Below are positions 44,538-53,031 of a stretch of 64,000 nt of DNA, in pieces. Source of the stretch: Streptomyces nodosus (GTDB taxonomy: Bacteria > Actinomycetota > Actinomycetes > Streptomycetales > Streptomycetaceae); the NCBI RefSeq assembly GCF_008704995.1, contig NZ_CP023747.1:2010501-2074500 (forward strand), written 5' to 3'. The position numbers and the translations under genes were made by a program. Numbering within the stretch: the stretch's first letter is position 1; each line of letters starts with the position of its first letter. The notes beneath the pieces are model-generated. The model saw only the letters and a program-made list of their open reading frames with translations. It did no database searches and was not told the DNA's origin.

Positions 44538-44568
44538 CCCGTCGACCTGTCTGTGCGTGCTTACGGTT

Positions 44569-44607
44569 ATGCATGCATGTTAAGTAGGCGTGTCATAAGG
44601 GTGTCAA
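44569..44607 (-). promoter_or_regulatory. Promoter of the alpha-glucosidase/ABC operon
   Basis: A consensus -35 TTGACA (44607-44602) is followed by TAACAT (44582-44577, spacing 19) or TACTTA (44586-44581, spacing 15). The 10-bp palindrome ATGCATGCAT (44569-44578) overlaps the start region and may be an operator. The surrounding 44538-44704 gap is notably A+T-rich. Confidence 0.6.
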
Positions 44608-44704
44608 TGAACCGACGTAAGATACCGGGGAGTTGGCCCTGATTATGGGGATATATCGGGTCACTGAAGAGCGAAGAGAGACCCGGGCGTTACCTAACAA
44701 GTAA

Positions 44705-45976
44705 CTAGCGGTGGGAGAGGGCGGCCAGCTCCCGCGCCAGCCGTCGCACCGCGCTCTCGGGCGTCTCGTGCCCGGTCAGCGCGTCATGCACGACCGCCTG
44801 CACCGCCAGGCTGACCTGGTCGTAGCGCGGGCTCTTGGGGCGCGGGGCGGCAGCCAGAACGCTCGCCCGCAGGGTCGGCAGATACGGGAACTCCCGCACC
44901 AGCGTGGGATCGTCGTAGAGCGCGGCCCTCACCGGGGGCAGCGCGCCGCGGGTGAGGACCTCGCGCTGCACCCGCTCGCCGGTGAGATACCCGATCAGGC
45001 GCATGGCCGACTCCGGGTGCCGCGCATGGGTGTTGACCGCCAGATTGGAGCCGCCCAGAACGCTGGTCCCCGGCCCCTCGGGCCCCGGCAGCGGCACGGC
45101 ACCGGTCTTCCCGGCGACCTCGGAGCCCGGCGCGGAGGCACTGACGTACGCGTACGGCCAGTTGCGCAGGAAGAGCAGCCGACCGTCCTGGAAGGCCTGC
45201 CGGGACTCCTCCTCCTTGTAGTTCAGCGCCTCCTCGGGGATCCAGCCCTCGCGCAGGCCCCGGGCGAGATAGCCGATGCCCTCGCGGGCCGCGGCCGAGT
45301 TCACCGTGACGCGCTCGCCCTCATCACCCAGGATCGTGCCCCCCGCCGAATACACGGCCTCGGCCGCGTTGACGGTGAGTCCCTCGTACGGCAGGAACTG
45401 CCCCGCGTAGCCGTCCAGCCCGTACTTCGGGGCGATGGTCTTCGCGGCCTGCTCCAGTTCGCTCCAGGTGCGCGGCGGCGCGACGCCCTCCTTCTCGAGG
45501 ATGTCCTTGCGGTACAGGAGCAGCCCGGCGTTGGTGACGTACGGCACCGCGTACAGATGTCCGTCGTAGGTCGCCGTGTCGACGACCGGCGGCAGGAAGC
45601 TGTCCAGCGGGAAGCGCTCGCGCGGCAGCGGGCGGATCCAGCCCGCGGCGGCGAACTGGGAGGTCCAGGCGACATCGATGTTGAGGACGTCGAAGCGGCT
45701 GCGCTCACCGGCGCGCAGATCCGTGGTCATCTGCGCATGGGTCTCGTCGGCGGAGTCCGGGAGTTCGACGAGGGTGACCCGCTCATCGGGGTGGGTGCGG
45801 TTCCAGCCCTCCAGCACCGCTCCGAGATAGCCGGTGAGGTCGCCCGCGGTGGCCAGGGTGAGCGGCCCGCGTCCGCCCGAGGCACCCTCGTCGGCCTGGG
45901 CGCCCGAGGTGACACAGCCGGTCAGCACCACGGCCAGGACCAGAAGGAACCGGCCGGCGGCGTGCCTCCACCGCAT
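44705..45976 (-). CDS. Second ABC substrate-binding lipoprotein (orphan)
   Basis: 423-aa family 1 binding protein with lipoprotein signal (MRWRHAAGRF, hydrophobic core, LTGC). The start at 45976 is set by GGGAGG close upstream; the frame is open 10 codons further. Contains typical WTSQFAAAGWIRPLP and LAVNTHARHPESAMRLIGYL blocks. It is separated by 167 bp and its own promoter from the alpha-glucosidase operon, so it could serve those permeases as an alternative receptor or be an orphan. Confidence 0.88.
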   Translation of the reverse strand: MRWRHAAGRFLLVLAVVLTGCVTSGAQADEGASGGRGPLTLATAGDLTGYLGAVLEGWNRTHPDERVTLVELPDSADETHAQMTTDLRAGERSRFDVLNIDVAWTSQFAAAGWIRPLPRERFPLDSFLPPVVDTATYDGHLYAVPYVTNAGLLLYRKDILEKEGVAPPRTWSELEQAAKTIAPKYGLDGYAGQFLPYEGLTVNAAEAVYSAGGTILGDEGERVTVNSAAAREGIGYLARGLREGWIPEEALNYKEEESRQAFQDGRLLFLRNWPYAYVSASAPGSEVAGKTGAVPLPGPEGPGTSVLGGSNLAVNTHARHPESAMRLIGYLTGERVQREVLTRGALPPVRAALYDDPTLVREFPYLPTLRASVLAAAPRPKSPRYDQVSLAVQAVVHDALTGHETPESAVRRLARELAALSHR

Positions 45977-46031
45977 GGTCCCTCCCTGTGCACCGGCACC
46001 GGGCATCGTCGTCCGGCGTCCGAGGCCATGT

Positions 46032-46046
46032 ATACCTGTTAGGTAT
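46032..46046. promoter_or_regulatory. PadR-type operator
   Basis: ATACCT-GTT-AGGTAT is a perfect inverted repeat with a 3-bp centre in the divergent region between the orphan binding protein and padR. Such short A+T-rich dyads are typical of PadR-like repressors, so autoregulation is likely. It also overlaps possible -10 sequences on both strands. Confidence 0.6.
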
Positions 46047-46054
46047 GGGCGATA

Positions 46055-46223
46055 CTAGTGCCGCGGCAGGCAACGTTCGCCCGTGAAGGAGCGGCGTCCG
46101 GTGCGTGCTCTCGGTGTGCCGGCCGGAAGTCCTCGTACTGGACGTACTTGGGCTTGCGGCCGGTGCGGCGAGAGTGCGTGCCGGGCGTCGCGACGGGGCG
46201 AACGTTGCCTGTCGGGGCACTAG
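46055..46223. mobile_element. 169-bp MITE-like inverted-repeat element
   Basis: The ends, 28 bp each, match at 26 positions: CTAGTGCCGCGGCAGGCAAC at the left and the complement of CTAGTGCCCCGACAGGCAAC at the right, then CGTTCGCCC in both. Inside, complementarity continues imperfectly (for example CGTGCTCTCGG against gcgagagtgcg) so most of the element can fold into one long hairpin. It encodes nothing credible. It sits between the PadR operator and the padR ribosome binding site. Confidence 0.75.
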
Positions 46224-46264
46224 GCCCCTGGAGCACATACCGGGATCCGAGGAGGACAGCACGA

Positions 46265-46780
46265 GTGCGCCTGCCCCTCCTGGCCCTCCTCGCGCGCGGC
46301 CCCGCCCACGGCTATGAGCTCAAGCAGGACCTTGAGCAGCTCCTGGGCTCCGCGTACCCTCAGCCGAACGTCGGCCAGATCTATGTGACCCTGGGCCGTC
46401 TCGAGAAGTCGGGGCTGATCGAGGGCGAGGAGGTCGAGCAGTCCAGCCGGCCCAACAAGAAGATCTACCACCTCACCGACGCCGGGCGGGAGGCACTGCG
46501 CGCCTGGTACGAGGAGACCACGGACGAGCCTCGGGTACGGGACGAGTTCTTCATGAAGCTGGCCCTGGCTCCGCAGACCCGTCTCGCCGACCAGATCGCC
46601 CTGATCAACAAGCAGCGGCGCCAGTACCTCAACACCATGCGCAGCCTGTCCAGACTGGCCGCCGCCGAAGACCGCGACAACAAGACGGCCCATCTGCTGA
46701 TCGAGGGCGCGATGCTGCATCTGCAGGCCGACCTCGACTGGCTGGAGCGGTGCCAGGAGGAACTGGAGGAGCTGGAGTGA
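46265..46780 (+). CDS. PadR-family transcriptional regulator
   Basis: 171-aa PadR-like protein: winged helix at about residues 1-75 (LLALLARGPAHGYELKQDLE split as LLALLARGPAHGYELKQ, and YPQPNVGQIYVTLGRLEKSG) and a C-terminal Vir_AS dimer helix region with the MRSLSRLAAAEDRD segment. The GTG start at 46265 has GAGGAGG upstream; the longer open frame to 46058 reads through the inverted-repeat element and is rejected. The stop overlaps the ATPase gene start, so it controls its own exporter operon. Confidence 0.92.
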   Translation: MRLPLLALLARGPAHGYELKQDLEQLLGSAYPQPNVGQIYVTLGRLEKSGLIEGEEVEQSSRPNKKIYHLTDAGREALRAWYEETTDEPRVRDEFFMKLALAPQTRLADQIALINKQRRQYLNTMRSLSRLAAAEDRDNKTAHLLIEGAMLHLQADLDWLERCQEELEELE

Positions 46781-47529
46781 GCGAGCACCCCGCTCCTGTG
46801 CTGCGGGCCGAGGGCCTGGTCAAGACCCATCACGGCGAGGGCGCGCCCGCCCATGCCGTGCGCGGGGTCGATCTGGAAGTGGCCCGGGGCGAGTTCGTGG
46901 CCGTCACCGGGCCCTCCGGCGCGGGCAAGTCGACCCTGCTGCATCTGCTGGGCGGGCTCCAGCGTCCCGACGCCGGCAGCATCTGGCTGGACGGCGAGTG
47001 CACGGACTCCTACGGTGAGGCGCGCTGGGCCGTGGAGCGCAGAAAGCGCATCGGGATCGTCTTCCAGTTCTTCAATCTGGTGTCCAATCTGTCGGTCGCG
47101 GACAATGTCGAACTGCCCGCGCTGCTGGCCGGCCTCCCGCCGCGGCAGGCCCGTTCCGAGCGCGAGGAGCTGCTGGCCGAGCTGGGCCTCACGGGCAAGG
47201 AGCGCAGCATGCCGGGCGAGCTGTCCGGCGGTGAACAGCAGCGGGTCGCCCTGGCCCGGGCCCTGGTCAACCATCCGCCGCTGCTGCTCGCCGACGAACC
47301 CGCGGGCAGCCTCGACAGCAGGGGCACCCGCGAGGTGATGCGGCTGCTCTCCCGCTTCCATCAGCGCGGCCAGACCATCCTGCTGGTCACCCATGACGCC
47401 CGGCTGGCGAGCGCCGCCGACCGGGTGATCAGCTTCTTCGACGGCCGGATCGTCGACGACGCGGCGCTGGACGGCAGCACCCCGTCCCGCAGGGGCGGCG
47501 CCTCCGGTGTGCTGGAACTGAGGGACTGA
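46777..47529 (+). CDS. ABC ATPase of LolD/MacB type
   Basis: 250-aa ATPase for an FtsX-type mechanotransmission ABC system. Walker A TGPSGAGKSTL near 46-56, the LolD-like stretch RRKRIGIVFQFFNLVSNLSV, signature LSGGEQQRVA near 150 and Walker B LLLADEPAGSLDS near 172. The GTG start overlaps the padR stop (GTGA). The partner permease starts 63 bp downstream. Confidence 0.93.
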   Translation: MSEHPAPVLRAEGLVKTHHGEGAPAHAVRGVDLEVARGEFVAVTGPSGAGKSTLLHLLGGLQRPDAGSIWLDGECTDSYGEARWAVERRKRIGIVFQFFNLVSNLSVADNVELPALLAGLPPRQARSEREELLAELGLTGKERSMPGELSGGEQQRVALARALVNHPPLLLADEPAGSLDSRGTREVMRLLSRFHQRGQTILLVTHDARLASAADRVISFFDGRIVDDAALDGSTPSRRGGASGVLELRD

Positions 47530-47592
47530 TCCACCGTGCACCAGGAACCGACGGCACACGCCCCCGCCGCGCGCGGGCCGAGGGGCTGAGAC

Positions 47593-49875
47593 GTGCGAGC
47601 CACCCTGCGCTGGGCGCACTCCGATCTGCGGACGCACCGCGGCGAGGCGCTGTCCATCGTGCTCGCCGCCGCCGGCATCGTCACCTCCCTGCTGCTGGCC
47701 ACGGCACTCTTCGGCTATGCGACCAACCCCTGGCAGCGGGTCTTCGCCCAGGCGCACGGCGCTCATGTGTGGATCCACACCGGGCGCGGCGCCGATGCCG
47801 CGAAACTGACCGGTCTCGACGGCGTGGAGTCCGTCGCCGGCCCCTATGCCACGGAGGCGGCGACCGTGGTGTCCCGGGGCACCCGTGCCTCGGTGGAACT
47901 GCGCGGCACGCCCCGGCTGCCGTCCGTCGGCCGACCGCTGATCACCTCGGGCCGATGGCTGGATCCCGCGCGGCCCGACGGGGTGGTGCTGGAGAGCCGG
48001 CTGGCCCGCGCGCTGCTGGCCGAGCCCGGGGACACCCTGTCGGTGGCCGGCACGGCCCGGACGGTGACCGTCGTGGGCATCGCGGACAGCGCCGAACCCG
48101 GCTACCGCCCCGGCGAACAGCCTGGCATCGTCTGGGCGCCGCCGGCCGTGGTGCGCGAACCCGGCAGCCAGGTGACCGGGCTGCGGCTGACCGACCCGGA
48201 GGACACCGACTACGCCGTCCAGCGCGCGGTCACCGTGCTGGGGGCCGGCGCGGTCAGCGAGGTCTCGACCTGGCAGCAGACCAGGGCGGAGGCCCAGGGC
48301 GAGAACCGGCTGCTGGGGCAGGTGCTGGGGCTGTTCGGTCTCGGCGCGCTGGTGGCCGCCGGGTTCGCGGTGCACGGGGCGATCGGGACCCGGGTCCGGG
48401 GGCATCTGCGGGACATATCGGTGCTCAAGGCGATCGGCTTCACCCCCGGCCAGGTCGTCCGGATCTTTCTGATCCAGCATGTGGCGTACGCGCTGCTGGG
48501 TGCCGTGGCCGCGGCGGCGCTCACCCAGGGGCTCGGCGGCCGGATCCCGGGGCGTCTCGGGGACGCGGTCGGGGTGTGGCAGGGGCTGCCCGAGCACACC
48601 GTGGCGCTGTTCGCGATCCCGGTGGGCGCGGTCCTGTTCATCGCCGCCACCACCTGGCTCGCGGCCTGGCGGGCGGGGCGGGTGCCGCCCGTACCCGTGC
48701 CACGGCCCGCGGCCCCGGCCGGCGGGCGGCTGAGCGGTGCGGCGCGCGGGGCCCTCGGTCTGCGGCTGCCGGCCGCGCTGGTCCTGGGCTGGCACAAGGC
48801 CTTCACCGGTCGTGCCCGGTCCTGGGCCGCCATCGCCCGGCTGGCGCTGCCGCTGCTGCTGATCGTGGTGGCGATGAGCGCCTGGACCACGATCGACCGC
48901 TTCCACAGCAGGCCCGAGGAGGTCGGTCTCGCGGCCTCCCTCACCGTCCGCCCCGACGGGAGTCTGGACGACGACGCCACCCGCGCGCTGCTGACGGCGA
49001 ACCCCCGGATCGCCGACACCTACCCCGGTGTCGAGGTGGCGGCCCTGGTGCCGGGCCAGACGGCCACCATCGCCCTGCGCGGTCTGGGCACCCGCCGGGA
49101 ACCGTATCCCTACGCCCTCGCCGAGGGCCGTCCCGCGCTGGGCCGTGACGAGGCAGTGGCCGGGCAGGGGCTGCTCGACCTGCTGGATGTACGGGTCGGG
49201 GACTGGGTGCGGATGACGGTGGGCGACCAGCCGCAGATCCTGCACATCGTGGGGCGCAGCATCGAGCCGGAGAACGCCGGCCGGAACATCTCCACCTCGC
49301 TCGACACCCTCCGGGAGAACGACCCCCGGCTGATTCCCACCCTCTACCAGCTGGTGCTCCGCCCCGGCGCCGATCCGCACGCGGTCGCCGACGAACTGGC
49401 CGCGGCCGGGCACGGGCATCTGGATGTGCACCCGGTGACCAATCCGGCGGACGGGCTCTCGCCGCTGCGCGGACTGGTCGCCGGACTGATCGCCGTCCTC
49501 GGGCTGATCGGGGTCGTCGAACTGCTCACCACGATCGGCGGCACCGTCCGCGAGGGCGAGCCGGACCTGCTGGCGCTCAAGGCCATCGGGCTGTCCCCGC
49601 GGGCGATCACCGCGATCACCGTCATGGCCACCGCGTGCACCGCCCTGGCCGCGGTCGTCGTCGGTACGGCCCTGGGGATTCCGCTGGCCCACTGGCTGAT
49701 CGACGCCCAGGGCCGGTCCAGCGGCATCGGTGCGGGGCTGGCGCGGGGGCCCTCCCCCGCCGTTCTGCTGCTGTTCTCGGGCGCCACCGTGCTGGGCGCC
49801 GCCGCCCTCGCCGTACTGCCCGCGGCCCGCTCGGCGCGGCGCCGCCTCGCCGACACCCTGAGCGCGGTGGCCTGA
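47593..49875 (+). CDS. FtsX-like ABC permease (two permease domains)
   Basis: 760-aa membrane protein. One helix near 20-40 followed by an extracellular MacB-PCD-like domain, then three helices and an FtsX core around 250-360 (DISVLKAIGFTPGQVVRIFL), a second extracellular domain at about 430-620, and a C-terminal FtsX core with LLALKAIGLSPRAITAITV. This duplicated form acts as a dimer equivalent in one chain. Likely role: export of a lipid, peptide or drug, or envelope signalling, under PadR control. Confidence 0.9.
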   Translation: MRATLRWAHSDLRTHRGEALSIVLAAAGIVTSLLLATALFGYATNPWQRVFAQAHGAHVWIHTGRGADAAKLTGLDGVESVAGPYATEAATVVSRGTRASVELRGTPRLPSVGRPLITSGRWLDPARPDGVVLESRLARALLAEPGDTLSVAGTARTVTVVGIADSAEPGYRPGEQPGIVWAPPAVVREPGSQVTGLRLTDPEDTDYAVQRAVTVLGAGAVSEVSTWQQTRAEAQGENRLLGQVLGLFGLGALVAAGFAVHGAIGTRVRGHLRDISVLKAIGFTPGQVVRIFLIQHVAYALLGAVAAAALTQGLGGRIPGRLGDAVGVWQGLPEHTVALFAIPVGAVLFIAATTWLAAWRAGRVPPVPVPRPAAPAGGRLSGAARGALGLRLPAALVLGWHKAFTGRARSWAAIARLALPLLLIVVAMSAWTTIDRFHSRPEEVGLAASLTVRPDGSLDDDATRALLTANPRIADTYPGVEVAALVPGQTATIALRGLGTRREPYPYALAEGRPALGRDEAVAGQGLLDLLDVRVGDWVRMTVGDQPQILHIVGRSIEPENAGRNISTSLDTLRENDPRLIPTLYQLVLRPGADPHAVADELAAAGHGHLDVHPVTNPADGLSPLRGLVAGLIAVLGLIGVVELLTTIGGTVREGEPDLLALKAIGLSPRAITAITVMATACTALAAVVVGTALGIPLAHWLIDAQGRSSGIGAGLARGPSPAVLLLFSGATVLGAAALAVLPAARSARRRLADTLSAVA

Positions 49876-49923
49876 GCACCGCGGCCCGGCGCGGTCCCGG
49901 TCGTGAGGGCCCGTGGGAACGGT

Positions 49924-49954
49924 CGGGGGGAGGACGGCGCGCCGCCCTCCCCCG
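49924..49954. terminator. Hairpin between FtsX-like gene and pgi
   Basis: GGGGGAGG and CCTCCCCC pair around a central GGCGCGCC palindrome in the 90-bp gap of two converging genes. Suits a bidirectional terminator. Confidence 0.72.
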
Positions 49955-49965
49955 TGCCGCGACCG

Positions 49966-51621
49966 CTACCGGCGGCCGCGCAGCTCGCGGTACTTGGCGA
50001 CCAGGGCCTTGGTGGACCCGTCGAGCCCCGGCACCTCGGCACCTTCGGTGAGGGCGGGCTCCACGCGCTTGGCGAGCACCTTGCCCAGCTCGACGCCCCA
50101 CTGGTCGAAGGAGTCGATGTTCCAGACGGCGCCCTGGACGAACACCTTGTGCTCATAGAGGGCGACCAGCTGGCCCAGCACCGACGGGGTGAGTTCCCTG
50201 GCAAGGATGGTGGTGGTCGGGCGGTCGCCCCGGAACGTCTTGTGCGGCACCAGCTCCTCGGGAACGCCCTCGGCACGCACCTCCTCGGGGGTCTTGCCGA
50301 AGGCCAGCGCCTGGGTCTGCGCGAAGAAGTTGGCCATCAGCAGATCGTGCTGGGCGGCCAGACCGGGCTCCAGCTCGTCCACCGGCCGGGCGAAACCGAT
50401 GAAGTCCGCCGGGATCAGCTTGGTGCCCTGGTGGATCAGCTGGTAGTAGGCGTGCTGCCCGTTGGTGCCCGGGGTGCCCCACACCACCGGGCCGGTCTGC
50501 CAGTCAACCCGGTGTCCCTCACGGTCCACGGACTTGCCGTTGGACTCCATGTCGAGCTGCTGGAGGTAGGCCGTGAACTTCGACAGATAGTGCGAGTACG
50601 GCAGCACGGCATGCGTCTGGGCGTCATGGAAGTCGTCGTACCAGATGCCCAGCAGACCCATCAGCAGCGGCACATTGGACTCGGCGGGCGCGGTGCGGAA
50701 GTGGTCGTCGACGATGCGGAAGCCGTCCAGCATCTCCCGGAAGCGGTCCGGACCGATGGCGATCATCAGGGAGAGGCCGATCGCCGAGTCATAGGAGTAG
50801 CGACCGCCGACCCAGTCCCAGAACTCGAACATGTTATCGGTGTCGATGCCGAAGTCGGCGACCTTGCCGGCGTTCGTCGACAGGGCCACGAAGTGCCGGG
50901 CGACCGCTTCCTGACCCGCCTTCAGCCCGGTCAGCAGCCAGTCGCGGGCCGAGGTCGCATTGGTGATCGTCTCGATGGTGGTGAACGTCTTGGAGGCGAT
51001 CACGAAGAGGGTCTCGGCCGGGTCGAGGTCGCGGGTGGCCTCGTGCAGGTCGGCACCGTCGACATTGGAGACGAAGCGGACCGTCAGATCGCGGTCGGTG
51101 AAGGCCCGCAGCGCCTCGTAGGCCATCGCCGGACCCAGGTCGGAGCCGCCGATACCGACATTGATCACGTTCTTGATGCGCTTGCCGGTGTGTCCGGTCC
51201 ACTGTCCCGAGCGGACCCGGTCGGCGAAGCCGGCCATCTTGTCCAGCACCTCATGGACCTTGGGGACGACGTTCTCCCCGTCGACCTCGACCACCGCGTC
51301 CCGCGGCGCCCGCAGCGCGGTGTGCAGCACCGCGCGGTCCTCGGTGGTGTTGATCTTCTCCCCGCGGAACATGGCGTCCCGCAGGCCGAAGACGTCCCGC
51401 GCGGCGGCCAGCTGACGCAGCAGCCGCAGGGTCTCGTCGGTGACCAGGTGCTTGGAGTAGTCGATATGGAGATCGCCGACCTGGAGGGTGTAGGCGCCGC
51501 CCCGCCCGGGGTCCGCCGCGAACAGGTCCCTCAGCCGGACCTCGCCGGCCTGCTCGCGATGCCGGGCCAGAGCGCTCCACTCGGGCATCTGGTCGAGCCG
51601 GGTACGGCTGTCTGCATTCAT
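49966..51621 (-). CDS. pgi: Glucose-6-phosphate isomerase
   Basis: 551-aa enzyme interconverting glucose-6-P and fructose-6-P. Signature sites present: [20 protein letters not shown] near 150-170, [13 protein letters not shown] near 205-218, the [13 protein letters not shown] block, and [23 protein letters not shown] (near 380-400) with the catalytic glutamate/histidine region. Links the glycolysis genes here with the pentose phosphate operon. Monocistronic, leftward. Confidence 0.97.
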   Translation of the reverse strand: MNADSRTRLDQMPEWSALARHREQAGEVRLRDLFAADPGRGGAYTLQVGDLHIDYSKHLVTDETLRLLRQLAAARDVFGLRDAMFRGEKINTTEDRAVLHTALRAPRDAVVEVDGENVVPKVHEVLDKMAGFADRVRSGQWTGHTGKRIKNVINVGIGGSDLGPAMAYEALRAFTDRDLTVRFVSNVDGADLHEATRDLDPAETLFVIASKTFTTIETITNATSARDWLLTGLKAGQEAVARHFVALSTNAGKVADFGIDTDNMFEFWDWVGGRYSYDSAIGLSLMIAIGPDRFREMLDGFRIVDDHFRTAPAESNVPLLMGLLGIWYDDFHDAQTHAVLPYSHYLSKFTAYLQQLDMESNGKSVDREGHRVDWQTGPVVWGTPGTNGQHAYYQLIHQGTKLIPADFIGFARPVDELEPGLAAQHDLLMANFFAQTQALAFGKTPEEVRAEGVPEELVPHKTFRGDRPTTTILARELTPSVLGQLVALYEHKVFVQGAVWNIDSFDQWGVELGKVLAKRVEPALTEGAEVPGLDGSTKALVAKYRELRGRR

Positions 51622-51693
51622 GTCGGACTTCCGCCTTCTTCCTGGTCTGTGCTACTGCGTACCTTGCCCCGCTGCCGCTCCCAACCTAATTGA

Positions 51694-51989
51694 TCAGGGC
51701 GTGAGGTGAGCCGACATCACACCGTCGTCCGGCGCACCCACAGATACGTCCCGCTTGCGCGCGGGTGTCAATGAGATGACGGCGAGCACGAAGAACGCGG
51801 CGACCGGCAGCGCGGCCCGTTCGGCCGTGCGGGCGGGCGTGTCCGCAAGGAGGCCACCGAGGCAGGTGGCGGCGTCGGCGCGTCACGGCCCACCGGGGCG
51901 GACGGCAGCGCCGTGGAGGCATGGTCGAAGAAGGTCCGGAGGGCGCTCGGCGCGAAGGCCGGCACCGCCGACAGCGGGACCGGTGCCAT
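51694..51989 (-). pseudogene. Frameshifted remnant of a membrane protein 3' end
   Basis: The 470-bp gap 51622-52091 has no intact gene, but on the minus strand one frame reads PSALRTFFDHASTALPSAP (from about 51950) and, after a shift, another reads ATCLGGLLADTPARTAERA, then ALPVAAFFVLAVISLTP and a stop at 51694. Together they look like the end of a transporter-type protein broken by a frameshift, with an in-frame stop before the second piece. Family not certain. The rest of the gap should hold the pgi promoter; nothing else is seen. Confidence 0.35.
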
Positions 51990-52091
51990 GAGGCGGCCCG
52001 CCGGTGAAAAGGGCCTCGGCCGGACACCTTCCGGCGTCCGGCCCCATGCCGGACAGCGCCGGGTCCCCGGCCGGGGGACGTGACGTGATGT

Positions 52092-52427
52092 CTAGATCTC
52101 GCCCCGCAGTTTGGCGAGGGCTTCGGCGAGGATCGCCTCGCCGTCCGCATCGCTGCGCCGCTCCCGCACATAGGCGAGGTGCGTCTTGTAGGGCTCGGTG
52201 CGCGGCGGGTCCGGCGGGCTGTCCTGGTCCTGTCCGGCCGGGAAGCCGCAGCGCGGGCAGTCCCAGGTGTCGGGAACCTGCGCGTCGCTGGCAAAGCTCG
52301 GCTGGGTCTCGTGCCCGTTGGAGCACCAGAAGGAGATGCGCAGACGCGGCGCGGACTCGCCACGCTCGGCCTCGCCCATCGGCCCCGCCCCGACGCGGCT
52401 TCCTCGGATCGCGTTGCCACTTGCCAC
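52092..52427 (-). CDS. RbpA-family RNA polymerase-binding protein (paralogue type)
   Basis: 111-aa protein that should bind RNA polymerase and aid the principal sigma factor. The N-terminal IRGSRVGAGPMGEAERGE segment and C-terminal sigma-interaction helix (THLAYVRERRSDADGEA) follow RbpA. Zinc-type cysteines CSNGH and CPRCG are present. Compared with canonical Streptomyces RbpA (about 124 aa, SYETDRG motif) it is divergent and matches the second paralogue, sometimes called RbpB. GTG start with GGGAG at 8 bases; that site can be sequestered by upstream RNA. Confidence 0.85.
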   Translation of the reverse strand: MASGNAIRGSRVGAGPMGEAERGESAPRLRISFWCSNGHETQPSFASDAQVPDTWDCPRCGFPAGQDQDSPPDPPRTEPYKTHLAYVRERRSDADGEAILAEALAKLRGEI

Positions 52428-52431
52428 GGTC

Positions 52432-52535
52432 GTAACTCCCTGCGTGATGGTGCCGCAAAGCGAGTCGGCGTTCCGCTTCGCTGCGAGCGCCTCAGTCTAC
52501 GTAAGGCCCAACGCGCGTCCAGCGATGGGAGTTAC
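52432..52535 (-). promoter_or_regulatory. Leader with ribosome-binding-site sequestering stem, rbpA paralogue
   Basis: In the mRNA, GTAACTCCC (52535-52527) is perfectly complementary to GGGAGTTAC (52440-52432), which contains the only Shine-Dalgarno, 4 bases from the GTG. The 86 bases between can fold into smaller hairpins (for example the GGCG/CGCC and AGCGA/TCGCT runs near 52460-52491). This looks like translational control of the gene by a structured leader. Confidence 0.6.
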
Positions 52536-52638
52536 CCCCGCCCCTAGACGCACGCCCCATGATAGGCCGCGTCCGAAGACCCGTACCGAACATGGGGCGT
52601 TACGTACGTGAGATGTGGTCTGCCGCTCCCGGCCGACG

Positions 52639-52875
52639 TCAGCTGTTGACCTTCATCAGTATGCCGAGCACCAGAATGCACGCCAACCAGAGCAGACCGA
52701 CCACGATGGTGATCCGGTCGAGGTTGCGCTCGGCGACCGAGGAGCCGCCGACGGAGGACTGCATGCCGCCACCGAACATGTCGGAGAGGCCGCCGCCCTT
52801 CCCCTTGTGCATCAGCACCAGCAGCATCAGCAGCAGGCTGAAGACGATCAGGGCGATCGAGAACCCCAAAACCAC
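52639..52875 (-). CDS. secG: SecG preprotein translocase subunit
   Basis: 78-aa membrane protein with two helices (about 5-22 and 53-73) and the connecting MHKGKGGGLSDMFGGG loop typical of SecG. Stimulates SecYEG-mediated export. GTG start with GAGGAAG upstream. In Streptomyces it is carried next to tpiA, as here. Confidence 0.96.
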   Translation of the reverse strand: MVLGFSIALIVFSLLLMLLVLMHKGKGGGLSDMFGGGMQSSVGGSSVAERNLDRITIVVGLLWLACILVLGILMKVNS

Positions 52876-52911
52876 GGCTGGACCAACTTCCTCGGATTCG
52901 GATGGACGACG

Positions 52912-52963
52912 GGGGCCGGAGCCTTTGTTGAAACTTCACGTTTCGACCAACAGTTCCGGCCCC
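52912..52963. terminator. Nested hairpin between tpiA and secG
   Basis: GGGGCCGGA (52912-52920) pairs with TCCGGCCCC (52955-52963); inside the 34-base loop GAAAC-TTCAC-GTTTC (52930-52944) forms a second stem. It may end the pgk-tpiA transcript or regulate secG. Confidence 0.55.
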
Positions 52964-53031
52964 GCAAGGGTACGACGGATCGCCCCTCCCGCATACTCAC
53001 GACCTGTCGATTCGCCCCAGGGGGGCGCCGC

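Noticed and set aside
46058..46264. Longer N-terminus for PadR (69 extra residues)
   Set aside because: The extension is read entirely through the inverted-repeat element and lacks family similarity; GTG 46265 has a good ribosome binding site.
46465..49692. Open frame of 1075 codons on the minus strand opposite the PadR/ABC operon
   Set aside because: It is antisense to three well supported genes; low-complexity His/Gly/Arg composition is the usual artefact of G+C-biased third positions.
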